From positions 1,135,278 through 1,199,277 of the forward strand of contig QANU01011207.1 in the NCBI GenBank assembly GCA_003254905.1: a stretch of DNA of 64,000 bases. The letters are read 5' to 3'. The position numbers and the translations under genes are program-made. Numbering within the stretch: the first letter of the stretch is position 1; each line of letters begins with the position of its first letter. The notes under the pieces are model-generated. The model ran no database searches, was not told the origin of the DNA, and worked only from the letters and a program-made list of their open reading frames with translations. This stretch comes from Nissolia schottii (lineage: Eukaryota > Streptophyta > Magnoliopsida > Fabales > Fabaceae). Positions 47,337 to 58,323 of this stretch are shown in pieces.

Positions 47337-50143
47337 CACTACAAGAAAAACACTCATTATCATCAGAGTTACGGTCAGCTTATTTGCTTTATGTCGGACT
47401 TACCGTTGGCAAATGTACCGACGGTAATAGCCTTGATGGTAACTTATTACCGTCGGATCCATTTAGCCGACAGTACTTAGCGTCGGTGACGACCGACGAT
47501 AATGGCGGTCTAAGGAAGGTTCGTATTGAACCGTTTACCGTCGAACAAAATTGATGGTAATGATATTAATATTTTATTCTGTACATCGTCGGTTAATTCT
47601 GACAAAAATTTGATGATCTATGTACATCATGCATTCAAATTACCGTTGACTATAGCCGACGATAATTATGAATATTACCATCGAAATGTTACCGCGAGAA
47701 TTTTTTGACGGTAAAGATAATAAATTTTTTTATATTTAATTATTATTTATTTGTATTATTATTCCAAATAATAAATTATTATTTAATGCAATAAATTATA
47801 TATTTAATAATATAATTATTTAATCTAAGGGAAATATGTTCTCTATCTAAGGGAAATTTATTGGATCAAATGACTAAGACAAACAAAAAATAATAAATCC
47901 ATACATCGATAATACACATTCCAGTTAATTAAGTCTAATTCTAATTGTTTTGATCTGAAGCACAGACACGTCAAAGTCTTTCTAGCTGAGAGAAAAATAC
48001 AAGATCTAGTTAAGTGATTACCTGTCGATGTCGATGAAAAACCCACGTTCTAACTTTTGAAAAATTCCACCGCAAAAAATCCACCATCATTATTATATGC
48101 ATAAATTCAATGCATAGTGAAGCTCTAGAGCAACACATAACTCATAGTTCAAAAAAAAAAACAAAAGAAGCTAATACTAATTCGATTTTCACATAGAGGG
48201 AAAACAGTAGGAACAGTGAAAGTAAACATCTTATTTTATTTAAGTTACTCAAGTTGAAAAGGTTCAAGCATTTTTCACACATTTTGCACCAGAGATGTAA
48301 AATTTACAGTATCAGAATAAGAATTAGAAAGAGGAAAGAAAAAAAAAACCAACAGGGAGAAAAGAGACAGAAAAACTTAGTTTGTACATGATAATTCATC
48401 AAATAAGAATATCTAAGAATATCAATTAAAGGAAAAGGAAATTCAAATTTGTCAAGTATTTCTTTCAACTTTAAATTAGTCATTATTGCTCACACAATTT
48501 TCTATATAAATGTTTGAAGGGTTTAGACTTAGAGCATAGGTACAGGACTTACTTGGAGAGTGTCGCCAGAAGGACCAGTCATGCACTGAGGTTCATTGAT
48601 TAATTCCCAACCAAAAATGGTGGGGTCATTTCTATATCCAATTCCAATAATAGTATTATTCTTTATAAAAATAGTCTGTGGACAATTTGACCCAGGCACG
48701 TAGGAAACAAAAGATTCACTTATTAACAACATGTGGTGGTGGTGGTGGATGAAGGAGGAGAGGAGAAGATGGAGGGGAGAGGAGAGGAAAGGAGAAGAGA
48801 AGAGAAGAGAAGAGAAAGAAGAAATGAGTGAAATGGTGGGGGTGGGAGAGTGAAATTCGGCTAAGTACATTTTCATAACATTACCGTCGGATATTTTCGA
48901 CGGTAACTGGAAATAATCCGACTATAATCGCTTTATCGAAACACATCATTTAATTTAAAGGATTACCGTCGGCTTTGTGTCAAACATTTCAATAGTACAA
49001 GAAAGAGGCGCAAAAATTTTAGCAATTTTTCACTTTCATTACCGTTAGATATTTCCGACGGTAAAATGTCCTGCACAAGTCATATTAGCTCTTACGCGAG
49101 ATGCCGAATAGAATCTCAACTTTAGGGTTAGGGTTATTACCGCCAGTTTTTTCTGATGGTAATACTCAACACCATTTAGCAATTAGGGTTTAGGGTTGAT
49201 ACCGTCAAAAATATCCGACGATAACAACTCTTACTCTGCATTACCTCCTCCTTTTATACCACTACTAGTTCCCAACTTTTTTGTTTAAAAATTTTGTCAT
49301 TGTTACAAGATGGCTATCTTGACTAGCCTATAAATGGAAATTCTGGTGACTAATGCATTTATAGGGCAGTTAAGATAGCCACGTTATATTAATGAAAATT
49401 CTAGTGACTAATCTGTACCCATTTGAGTTTATGGTACTGAAGAGGACAAACAAAACATGCATAACAATGACAAAATATTAAACTAAGACAGCGAGTGACA
49501 GATACAAAAAGAAATTGGTAAATAATAGTAGTATATAAGGAGGAGTAAATGCAAAGTGAAATGATGATAATAAACAATGATAATTTACAACACATATTAA
49601 TATAGTTACCAATGGCGGCGGCGCCGCCGGTGAAACAACTGGAGGAGGACGACCTAGTGGACGCAGAAGAGGAGGGTGTACAGTGTAGAGGCACGGAGGA
49701 GAGAATGGAAGGGAGGGAGAGCAGAAGTAGTCTATATATAAAACCATTATCGTCGAATTTATCCGACGTTAATTGGTTTAACGTTTCAACCGGTCAGAAA
49801 ACGTGTCTCTTCAGATTTGGACCCTATTACCTTCAGATATATCCGATGGTAACAAAACGAACATCACGTGCGTGGTGTTCAAGTGCACCCTTAAATTTTC
49901 AACCAATTACCGTTGGACTTGTCCGACAGTAAGCCTTAATCCTAATGCCACACCACTTGGCGCCAACTATTACCGTCGGTTTTCTCTGTCAGGGTATATT
50001 GCCGATGGTAATTGTGACCAAAATTTATCCAGTTCGCCTTCCAAACCTTTTTTGTCGGTGTTTTTCGTGTTTTCCGATGGTATTACTGTCAGATCTTTTC
50101 TAACGATAATGTTATGACAATAATTTTCTTGTTTCTAGTAGTG
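47337..50143. mobile_element. Complete non-autonomous CACTA (En/Spm) element carrying a host exon
   Basis: The left end is CACTACAAGAAAAACACTCA; the right end reversed is CACTACTAGAAACAAGAAAA (11 of the first 12 identical). TTA flanks both ends (47334-47336 and 50144-50146), the 3-bp duplication of CACTA elements. Both subterminal zones are packed with imperfect palindromes built from TTACCGTCGG and CCGACGGTAA, for example 48881-48906, the kind of repeated transposase-binding site expected near CACTA ends. They also occur well inside, at about 49020-49230 and 49740-50100. There is no transposase frame in 2.8 kb, so the element depends on a relative. Between the repeats lies captured gene DNA including an intact mannanase exon (48553-48675) in reverse orientation. 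Confidence 0.88.
48553..48675 (-). pseudogene. Captured exon of an endo-beta-mannanase (GH5) gene
   Basis: On the minus strand, 41 codons read TIFIKNNTIIGIGYRNDPTI, FGWELINEPQ and CMTGPSGDTLQ. This matches the plant mannan endo-1,4-beta-mannosidase segment around the acid/base Glu in the W-E-L-x-N-E-P motif. The exon starts right after an AG acceptor (TTGTCCACAG) and stops at a consensus donor (CAA, then GTAAGT), so it was copied from genomic DNA with its introns, not from mRNA. The catalytic Asn-Glu pair is intact, but one exon of a gene normally coding about 400 residues cannot make an enzyme. I did not find the neighbouring mannanase exons; flanking frames (such as 47858-48046) are not recognisable. 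Confidence 0.85.
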
Positions 50144-53040
50144 TTAATATAAATAATTTTATTATGTTATATTTAATTAAATTTTCAAGGAGTTAAACAA
50201 TCCTTAATATTAGGTTGGTTTGGTAATATTTTTGTGTGAAAATATCCTATTTAATTTTTTTTTCTCCTATGATATACACTGTCAGAAACAGTGACTAATC
50301 CTTTTATGTACTGTAAGTTCATTTAAGGAATTAGACACTAGTCACAAATTTTAAAGCTAAGTTAATCTATGCCCAAAGTGAGGATAAAACTCTTAACACT
50401 TGGTTAAGGAAAGAGAGGGCTCTAACCGCCTTACTCTGCTAGTGAATAAAATATACTATTTAGTAATGTTGTTACAATCTCGATTTAAATCTTAGAATCT
50501 TATAATTTTATATTTTGAAATCTCGCTACTTTCAGTTAAATCTTATTATGATTTTACGTTTTTATTTTACTCTTCCAATTTTATATAAGATCTCGATTTA
50601 AACAACTTTGCTATTTAGTAATAACCTATAGCCGTGCACAAACATAATTATCACTACTTAATACTTATCAAGATATTGCTCTTGGCCAGTTTACTCATTC
50701 ATTTCTCTTTCTTCTGTTGTTTTTTGACAGTCCAATAATTAATCTCCTATTCATCCGTGGTGGACATAGCCACGGCCATCAAAATTTTGATGCCATTTAT
50801 AACGGTAGGTCACACATATCCAACAGAATTGCCCACCATTTACTTCTGTTCATAAATATGGCTTGGCCTAATATCATGACAAGCAAAATATAAACCATAG
50901 TTTAATTACTTTAGTTTAACACCATCTTTTACATAGGATAAATTAATATCATGTGATATTTTCTTTGAGTATCCTTATTCACGAATTACTAAGTTTCAAA
51001 GCATTTACATAAAATTTGGCACAAAATAATTTATGTGAATATCATTAATTTAATTTTTATTATTTATAATAACAAGAGAGATATTTTTAAGCTGCTCTAT
51101 TTTTGTCAAATGAGGACGATTTGTCAAAATTGCAACGGTCAACATCAAGGTAGGACCCTGAAGGCCACATGTTGAGTAGCACACAGTAAATGGGTTTCTT
51201 TTCTTATTCAAATTAGCAAACATTGCAAATTAGGGGTATTTTGGTCCTACCATAGTTCAATATTGTGAAAAACTAAAATAAAATAAGATAAAAATTAGAT
51301 CATCTTCAATACAAGGGAGAGAAGGCCACATCACTAACCTGCTATAATTACTAAAGAAGAACACAACCATAGATTAAGCTCAATGATTAAAGGGTCAAAT
51401 CTAAGATCCATTGTTTAGGGGCAGTTTGGTAATTTAAGATCAATGTGGCCATATGCCACCACTAAGATCCCGAAAAAACCCAAAATGAAAAAAATAATGC
51501 CACCAAACAAAAGGCATGCAATGTTAATCTTCATCTTCACCCTAAGGGAAAAAAAATACAAAATTTCGAGGAAAAAAAAAAGAAAGTAAAAAAAGGAAGG
51601 GGGGGGAGAGAAAAAAGAAAAAGCTGAGCTCGATGGGCCGGCATTTAACTAAAAATAGCTGCACAGACAAAAACCAAACTTACAACTCCATCGTCTCTTT
51701 GTGCAAGCAAGCTGTTCAAAAACCACACACTGCAACTCTCTTGATTAAATAATTGTTATTATTATTTTCCTCTGTGCAAAATTTAATAAATAATTAATAT
51801 TTTGCATATATCTTTCTGTGCCACTTTATTGTAGTGAGAGAAAACCCAGGTGCATGAATTTACCACACCTTAGATGATACCCCCTAGATGATGCTGCCAT
51901 TGAAAACATTTAAATAGGGGGAAAAAAAATTAAAAACAAAAGATTGAGTATTCCCCGGTAAATAAAATATTGTAATGAAAAAGTAAAATAGGTTAATCAC
52001 TCTGGACTCAACGTAACACCATCATCTAATTAGACTAATTAATTAGGTATTATCACATTAGCATTAACAATAATAATTTTACTTTATTTTCAATCGAGTA
52101 AAATTGTAAAAGTAGTTAAGTCTTATACATATTACCTTATAAGTCTCACATATATTCTGGTAAATGACAAAATATAAGAATTAAACTCAGTATTAAAGTA
52201 TTAATTATTATTATTAATTACTCTTTTTTTTTAATAATTGACCACGTTATGTTGCACAAGTATTAAAAAAATAATTGAAAAATTTTAAACTTAAGAAAAA
52301 TTAATAATACTTAAAAAAATTATCCTTATTGATTTCTTCATTAATTATTCCATCTATTTTTCACTATTTTCATTAAATAGAATAATTGATTTTATTCAAA
52401 TTTAAGAAATAAATAATTATTTATAAAAATACCAAAATGAAAAGGTGAATAATTATTGATAACCGATCGAGAAAGTATACACTTATAAATAATTTTTTTA
52501 AAAAAATTAATTTGTATTCAGTGACATTATAAAAGAGTTTTACATTACCATTTAATTGTGTGTGGATACATAAATAAAATTGATTAAGTCTTCTCCTTAT
52601 TACTTTAAAAGTCGTTCAAATAAAAACGCATGATTAAATAACAATCTACAATTATTCAAGCTATTTTAGTAGATACAAATTAATTTTTTTTCTTTAATAA
52701 AAAGAAGCAAATACTTACTTGTTGGGATAGGGAAGCGTAGCAGATCCCACCCCTAAATAAATAAATAAGTAAATAATAAAATCAGCAGACACACACACGC
52801 ACACGTTCTCCATTACACACACCCACATGATATAACCCATCAAACAATTCACCCCTTCCTTTTTTTCCTCCCCACTTTTTTTTTTTTTTTTCCTTCTTTT
52901 TTCCCATCTTATATAATTTTCCTTTTTCTTTTTAATTTTTCCCCCCTCCCACTGTAATTGCTTCGCCTTCTGTGCTGAAGAGAGAGAGAGAAAGAGAACA
53001 GAAGAGAGAAGAGAGAGAAAGAGAGAGAGAGTCCTATGCT
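50144..53040. other. Upstream region of the GT-2-type gene
   Basis: This AT-rich 2.9 kb shows no gene. Near the GT-2 gene it changes to homopolymer and pyrimidine tracts (52850-52950), then a GA-rich leader (52980-53032). A 16-bp perfect palindrome CATCAAAATTTTGATG lies at 50777-50792. Confidence 0.5.
52980..53032. repeat. GA-rich microsatellite in the GT-2 gene leader
   Basis: GAGAGA runs, broken by AAGAG units, lie directly before the start codon at 53041. They create an open frame of Arg/Glu codons upstream that is unlikely to be translated. GAGA tracts in plant leaders can bind BPC factors. Confidence 0.7.
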
Positions 53041-55818
53041 ATGCTGGGGGACTCAGCTGTGTTGGGAACCGCAGTAGGAGGAGCAGGCGGAGGGGGTGGC
53101 AGCTCCGCCGCAGGAGAAGATGCACCCGCTGCCGCTGCTTCTGCTGCATCGCCGCCGGCGGTAGCAGCAGGAGGAGGAGGAACTGACGGTGCTGACGTGG
53201 CGGCTGGAGGCGGCGGCGGATCAAACTCCGGGGACGATTATGAGAAAGGAGAGAGGAGCTTCGGCGGAAATAGGTGGCCGAGGCAGGAGACTCTGGCTTT
53301 GCTCAAGATACGTTCAGATATGGACGTCGCGTTTCGTGATGCCAGCCTCAAGGGTCCCTTGTGGGAAGAAGTTTCAAGGTAAATAAATTGATTCAATTTT
53401 ATTTATTTATTTAATTTAATTTTTCTTTTTGTTGTTTCTGTTCAGTTCAATTGAATGCCAGTTTGAGATCTGAAATAAAAAAATCTCAATTATGCTTCAA
53501 ACTTTTGTTCTTCAATTCTATCCCCCTTCCTCTCTTCTCTCTCACTCTACTTCCAGTATATTACTTGGATTAGTTTTTTTTGTTTTTTTTTTAATTATCA
53601 AATTATGCGTATGTGTGTGTTCAGCATCTATATCATGGTTTTGCTTTTCCGACATTCATTTTTGGGGTACATGTTCTATCTTTTTTGCCAAAATAATTAG
53701 TTACCAACAGCTTGAAATTGAGTCAACCATAAGGCAAGGATTTTTCTCCCCTCCCCTCATTTTCAGTTACCCAATCTCACCCGGAACTACTAGCTATTAG
53801 TATTAACTAACTTATAAGATGTGATTAATTTGTTTGTAGAATCTTCCCACCTTTGGAGGTTCATGCGTTTTCCGTTCCACCAAAATTCATGCGGGTTTTG
53901 TTACTTTAAACAAGAATTAAAATTAATAAAAAAAGGCTTCTTCAATCCCAATATTAATCACATATATACGCAAGTTCAATGCGTTCTCCTTCATGAGTTA
54001 CACTCGAATTCCTGTCTAATGCTCTTTTGTTTTTATTCATTATCTTATGGTGCACACTGCGTCCTTCCTTCCACATCCTAGCCTCATGAATTTTTCAAGA
54101 GATAAGATAAAGACAGAAAAGAAAGAAAAAAAAAAAAAAAAGCTTATTGTTTTCCTTACTTTGTCTTATTTTTCACCACTTTGTTCTCTTGGGTTATCTG
54201 TCATATCAGGAAGCTGGCAGAGCTCGGGTACCACAGGAACGCCAAGAAGTGCAAAGAGAAATTCGAGAACGTTTACAAGTACCACAAGAGAACCAAAGAA
54301 GGCCGTAGCGGCAAATCGGAAGGAAAAACATACAGATTCTTTGATCAGTTAGAGGCACTTGAGAACAACCCTGCTGCAATTCATTCCCCTAGACCAACCA
54401 CAGTACAAGTTGCAGCAGCACTTTCAGCAACTCCTGTGTCTATGGTGAAAACAACTGCTTCTTTGTCATTGCCATTGCCACCTCCTCCAATGCCACAACA
54501 AGTGAGTACCAACACTGCAACTACTACTAATGCCGCTCCTCTTAGTATTAGTACTGTTCCATCAACAACAATGCCACAGGGAAGCAGCATTCTCAACATC
54601 CCAACAATAAACCCTACGTTTTTTCAAACCCCCCCGCCTCCTTCTAATTTCCCCAGCATCCCCACGGGATTCCTGTCCAATTCCACCTCCACTTCCTCGT
54701 CCACCTCCTCCGATGAGACCATCGAGGGGGCCAGGAGGAGGAAGAGGAAGTGGAAGGACTTCTTCGAGAGGCTGATGAAAGAGGTGATCGAGAAGCAGGA
54801 GGAGCTCCAAAGGCGGTTCCTGGAGGCCATAGAGAAGAGAGAGCAAGAGCGAGCCGCGAGAGAGGAAGCGTGGAGGGTGCAAGAGCTGCAAAGGATCAAC
54901 AAAGAAAGAGAGATCCTCGCTCAGGAGAGGTCCATAGCCGCAGCCAAAGACCAAGCCGTCATGTCCTTCCTCCAAAAGATAGCCGAACAACAAAGCATCA
55001 CCAACATCCCCCAAACAACGCCAACGCCTACGGTGCAACAACAACAACAAGACGCACATGCTGTTGCTGCTGCTGCTGCTGATATTACTACTACTGCTGC
55101 TGAGCCAGTTGTGGTGGCGCCTGTAGTGGCCCCACCACAGCAACCACAGCAAGTGGTGACTGGCGTGGAAATAGTGAAAGCTGACGACCACGACAACAAC
55201 AACAACGGCGAGAATATGGCGGCGGGGGTGAGCTCTTCAAGGTGGCCGAAGGCGGAGGTTCAGGCGCTGATAAATCTGAGGACGAGCCTGGAGGCTAAGT
55301 ACAATGAGAGCGGGCCCAAGGGACCGCTCTGGGAGGAGATCTCGAGCCTGATGAAGAAAAACGGTTACAACAGGAACGCGAAGAGGTGCAAGGAGAAGTG
55401 GGAGAACATCAACAAGTACTTCAAGAAGGTCAAGGAGAGCAACAAGAAGAGGCCTGAAGATTCCAAGACGTGTCCCTATTTCCACCAGCTGGAGGCTCTC
55501 TACAGGGAGAAGAACAAGGACGGCGGCGGCGCCACGGTGGCGCCGCTCATGGTTCGGCCGGAGCAGCAGTGGCCTCCTCAGCAGGCGGTAGTGCAGCCGC
55601 CGGAGGTTGTGATGGAAGACGCGCGGCGGCAGCAGCAGGAGCAGCAGCATCACGAGGGGGAAGATGAGGAGGAGGATGATGATGATGAAGAGGTGAAGGA
55701 TATGGATGAAGATGAGGACGACGATGACGACGATGACGATGAAGGCGGAGGTAATAACTATGAGATTGTGGCAAGCAAGCCTGTAGCTTCTTCATCTGCT
55801 GCTGCTGCTGCTGAGTGA
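53041..55818 (+). CDS. GT-2: GT-2-type trihelix transcription factor with two DNA-binding domains
   Basis: The protein has 648 residues from exons 53041-53378 and 54210-55818; the join completes an Arg codon and keeps frame. The N-terminus is Gly/Ala-rich. Trihelix 1 covers about residues 77-145 (GNRWPRQETLALLKIRSDMD, GPLWEEVSRKLAELGYHRNA, KKCKEKFENVYKYHKRTKEG) and is split by the 831-base intron. A Pro/Thr/Ser linker is followed by the central coiled coil typical of GT-2 (WKDFFERLMKEVIEKQEELQ onward, about residues 296-375). Trihelix 2 starts at Trp458 (SSSRWPKAEVQALINLRTSL, then NRNAKRCKEKWENINKYFKK). The C-terminus holds poly-Asp/Glu and ends in poly-Ala. Two domains plus the central helix define GT-2/DF1/GTL1 factors, which bind GT elements in light-response, growth and trichome genes. 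ATG 53041 was chosen because the frame above it is only GA-repeat leader. Low-complexity runs of CAA/GCT/GAT codons may vary in length between individuals. Confidence 0.95.
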
Positions 55819-57634
55819 GAGGACCATCCAACCCAAAAATAGGCCCAAAAAATTGAGAAAAGTTGCACTCTCAGAGCTTAATTTTGTGGGGCAGGGGTTG
55901 TCGGAATATGGGGGTGGTGGCGGTGGTGGATGGTGGAGGGTGGTGGGGTTGAAGGGATTTGAATGTGCATGTAAGAGTATAGTAGTGCAGAATGACACAT
56001 GGGTGTAGGGGTAAGTAGGGTGGGGAATGTGGATTGGTGGTGGGTAGTGGGTACTACTTGGTACTAGCTATAGCATATAGTCAGTAAAAAAGATTATATG
56101 TCTTTTTTTTTTTAATTTTCAATTTAAATTTTACAGCAAGGGAATTATTTATTTTTTTCAGCTAAATAAATAAGTTGAGGAGGGAGGGAGGGAGAGAGAG
56201 AGAGAGAGAGGTGAATTGAAGGTTTAGAGAGAGGGAGAGGGTTTCAGGCTCTTCAGAGGCTCCACAATAATGAATAAAGAGACCTTGATGAATGTTGCTG
56301 TTGTACTGGTTTTTTCTTTTCATTTTTTTCTTTCTATAATTTTCCTTCTTGTTTTTTATGTTCATGGTGATGTAAATGGGGAGTCCTTTTCCCTTTCCTT
56401 TTCAATTTTGCTACCCTAACAATGTTGTCAGTGATTTTTTTTTTTAAAGAAAAAATTCACTCTTCTTCTTTCATACATTGTTTTATCATATTTTGATGAA
56501 TTAGTTTTTCAGTTTTTTCCCTTCCAATTTGCATAAAAAACATTAGACATTATCAAAGCATGGTTAACTAGAGAGGTAAGGAGCTCTAGTTTCTTAAGCA
56601 TAAATTTTGGGTTTGAGCATTGGAAATAAAATAATTTGTGTTGAGATAAATTATCTCTTAAATAGATCCTTCAATTTCTCGAATCAGACGTAGTAATATA
56701 GTAAAAAACTCATTAGACATTTGCCAGGAGAAGAAAAATACGAGGGTATAGATTATTAATTGTAGGTGTAAAATGTGAGATCAGAAAAAAATGAAAAAGT
56801 TAAATTGTGGCCCAAGAAGAAAAAACTAGAGGGAAGCCAGAAGAGGTATAAATACTGAAAAATGGGTGGGAAAAACAGAACATAAAAATGGGAAATGGGG
56901 CTTAAAAATTTGTAGGGACAGTGACCCAAGCCTTGGTATTGTAACAGGCCCTTGCAGTAGCAGAAAATGCCAGCATCACACATGGACTCATAAACCCGTT
57001 GAAAGGAAGGGGAGGGTCCACTAGAAGGGAATCTTGTGAGTTGTGAGTGAGAGTAACCTCAGTACTTGTTGATCATAACAAACCTAAAAAAAAAACACAC
57101 TAGCATGCTGTAATTTGCAATTGCTTTGTCAGTAATGAGAAAGAGATAATGTAAGGTTTATTATCATCATACCATAAATCGTAAATAATCTAATAGGCCA
57201 GCTTTTTTTTTTCTATGGATTTTGTTAATTGAGCTTTCAATTAATTAACTTCATCAGCATCTACTGCTAATTAATTAATAAATCATGTATTAGAAAAAAG
57301 ACAAAGATGTAGGTATGTTAAAAGAATACCTAATTATACCTCCAATAATTGGATTTAGAAAAGAAGTACAAATTGGTTGGTTTAAAAGTAATGAAATAGC
57401 AGCTGGGATTATATATGTTATACTTGTGGTATATTATACATATAGACACTTCGGTATCCCATTTAATTTAAGGGTATTGGTACTCTATATTTATTTGTGA
57501 CTAAGAAATTAACTACTAATTATTTATTATTTTAAATTTTAAAGTGAATTATCATCATTGAAATATAGAAATGTACAGGTATATATGCATGTGAAAACTT
57601 GGATACTGATGAAATAACCTGTGTGTATGTACTA

Positions 57635-57672
57635 TATATATATATATATGTATGTATATATATATATATATA
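57635..57672. repeat. (TA)n microsatellite
   Basis: Two TA runs are separated by TGTATG. Confidence 0.85.
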
Positions 57673-58282
57673 GATGCTATAACGGAGGAATTTTGATCAT
57701 ATGGAATACTACAGCTCAGTATTTTACTTTGAACTTACGGCCATAATGATTTGATGGGTATCCAATTCTGCGCTGTATATTCGTTAGTATGTTGGATTTT
57801 TTAATGCTTTAATTTATTTATTTACTTGCTCTTTGTTGAGTTTTACTGTGGCCAATTATGTCAATTATAATTTATAACCTTCAATCATATGTTTCATCTA
57901 TAATTTAAAGCTTAGGTTTGGAAGCAAAAATAAGGAGGAGTAAAATTTAGTTATTGCATTAAAGATGTGGGTGAGAGCGGAAAAAAATAAGAGAAACTAC
58001 AAGGCTGAGGTGTTGAACTACGAATGAAACGCATCATCACTTTAACATACTTTTTTGTTTTCTTTCTGTAATTACTTTACACAATTAATACTCGAATACT
58101 TGACATTTGTTGATTCATCTGTATTCCATCCCACCTAAGAAGTGTTTACATCTGCTCGCCCCTCACTAAAAACAATAAAAAAGAAATTCGAATAATGCAG
58201 GTAAGTTTGTCTAGGACTGTAATTCACTTTCATTGTGACCAACCTCTTTTGGATATCAATTAGTATTTATTTTATAAATATG

Positions 58283-58284
<2 letters not shown>

Positions 58285-58321
<37 letters not shown>
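58285..58321. repeat. (TA)n microsatellite
   Basis: About eighteen uninterrupted TA units. Confidence 0.92.

Positions 58322-58323
<2 letters not shown>

Noticed and set aside
49612..49932. 106-codon plus-strand frame in the CACTA element (Ala/Glu-rich start)
   Set aside because: It runs through the palindromic ACCGTCGG repeats and shows no protein family; a captured second gene fragment is possible but unsupported.
54381..55653. Several long frames antisense to GT-2 exon 2
   Set aside because: They arise from trinucleotide-biased codons (CAA, GCT, GAT) on the other strand, giving Leu/Ser/His-rich shadows.
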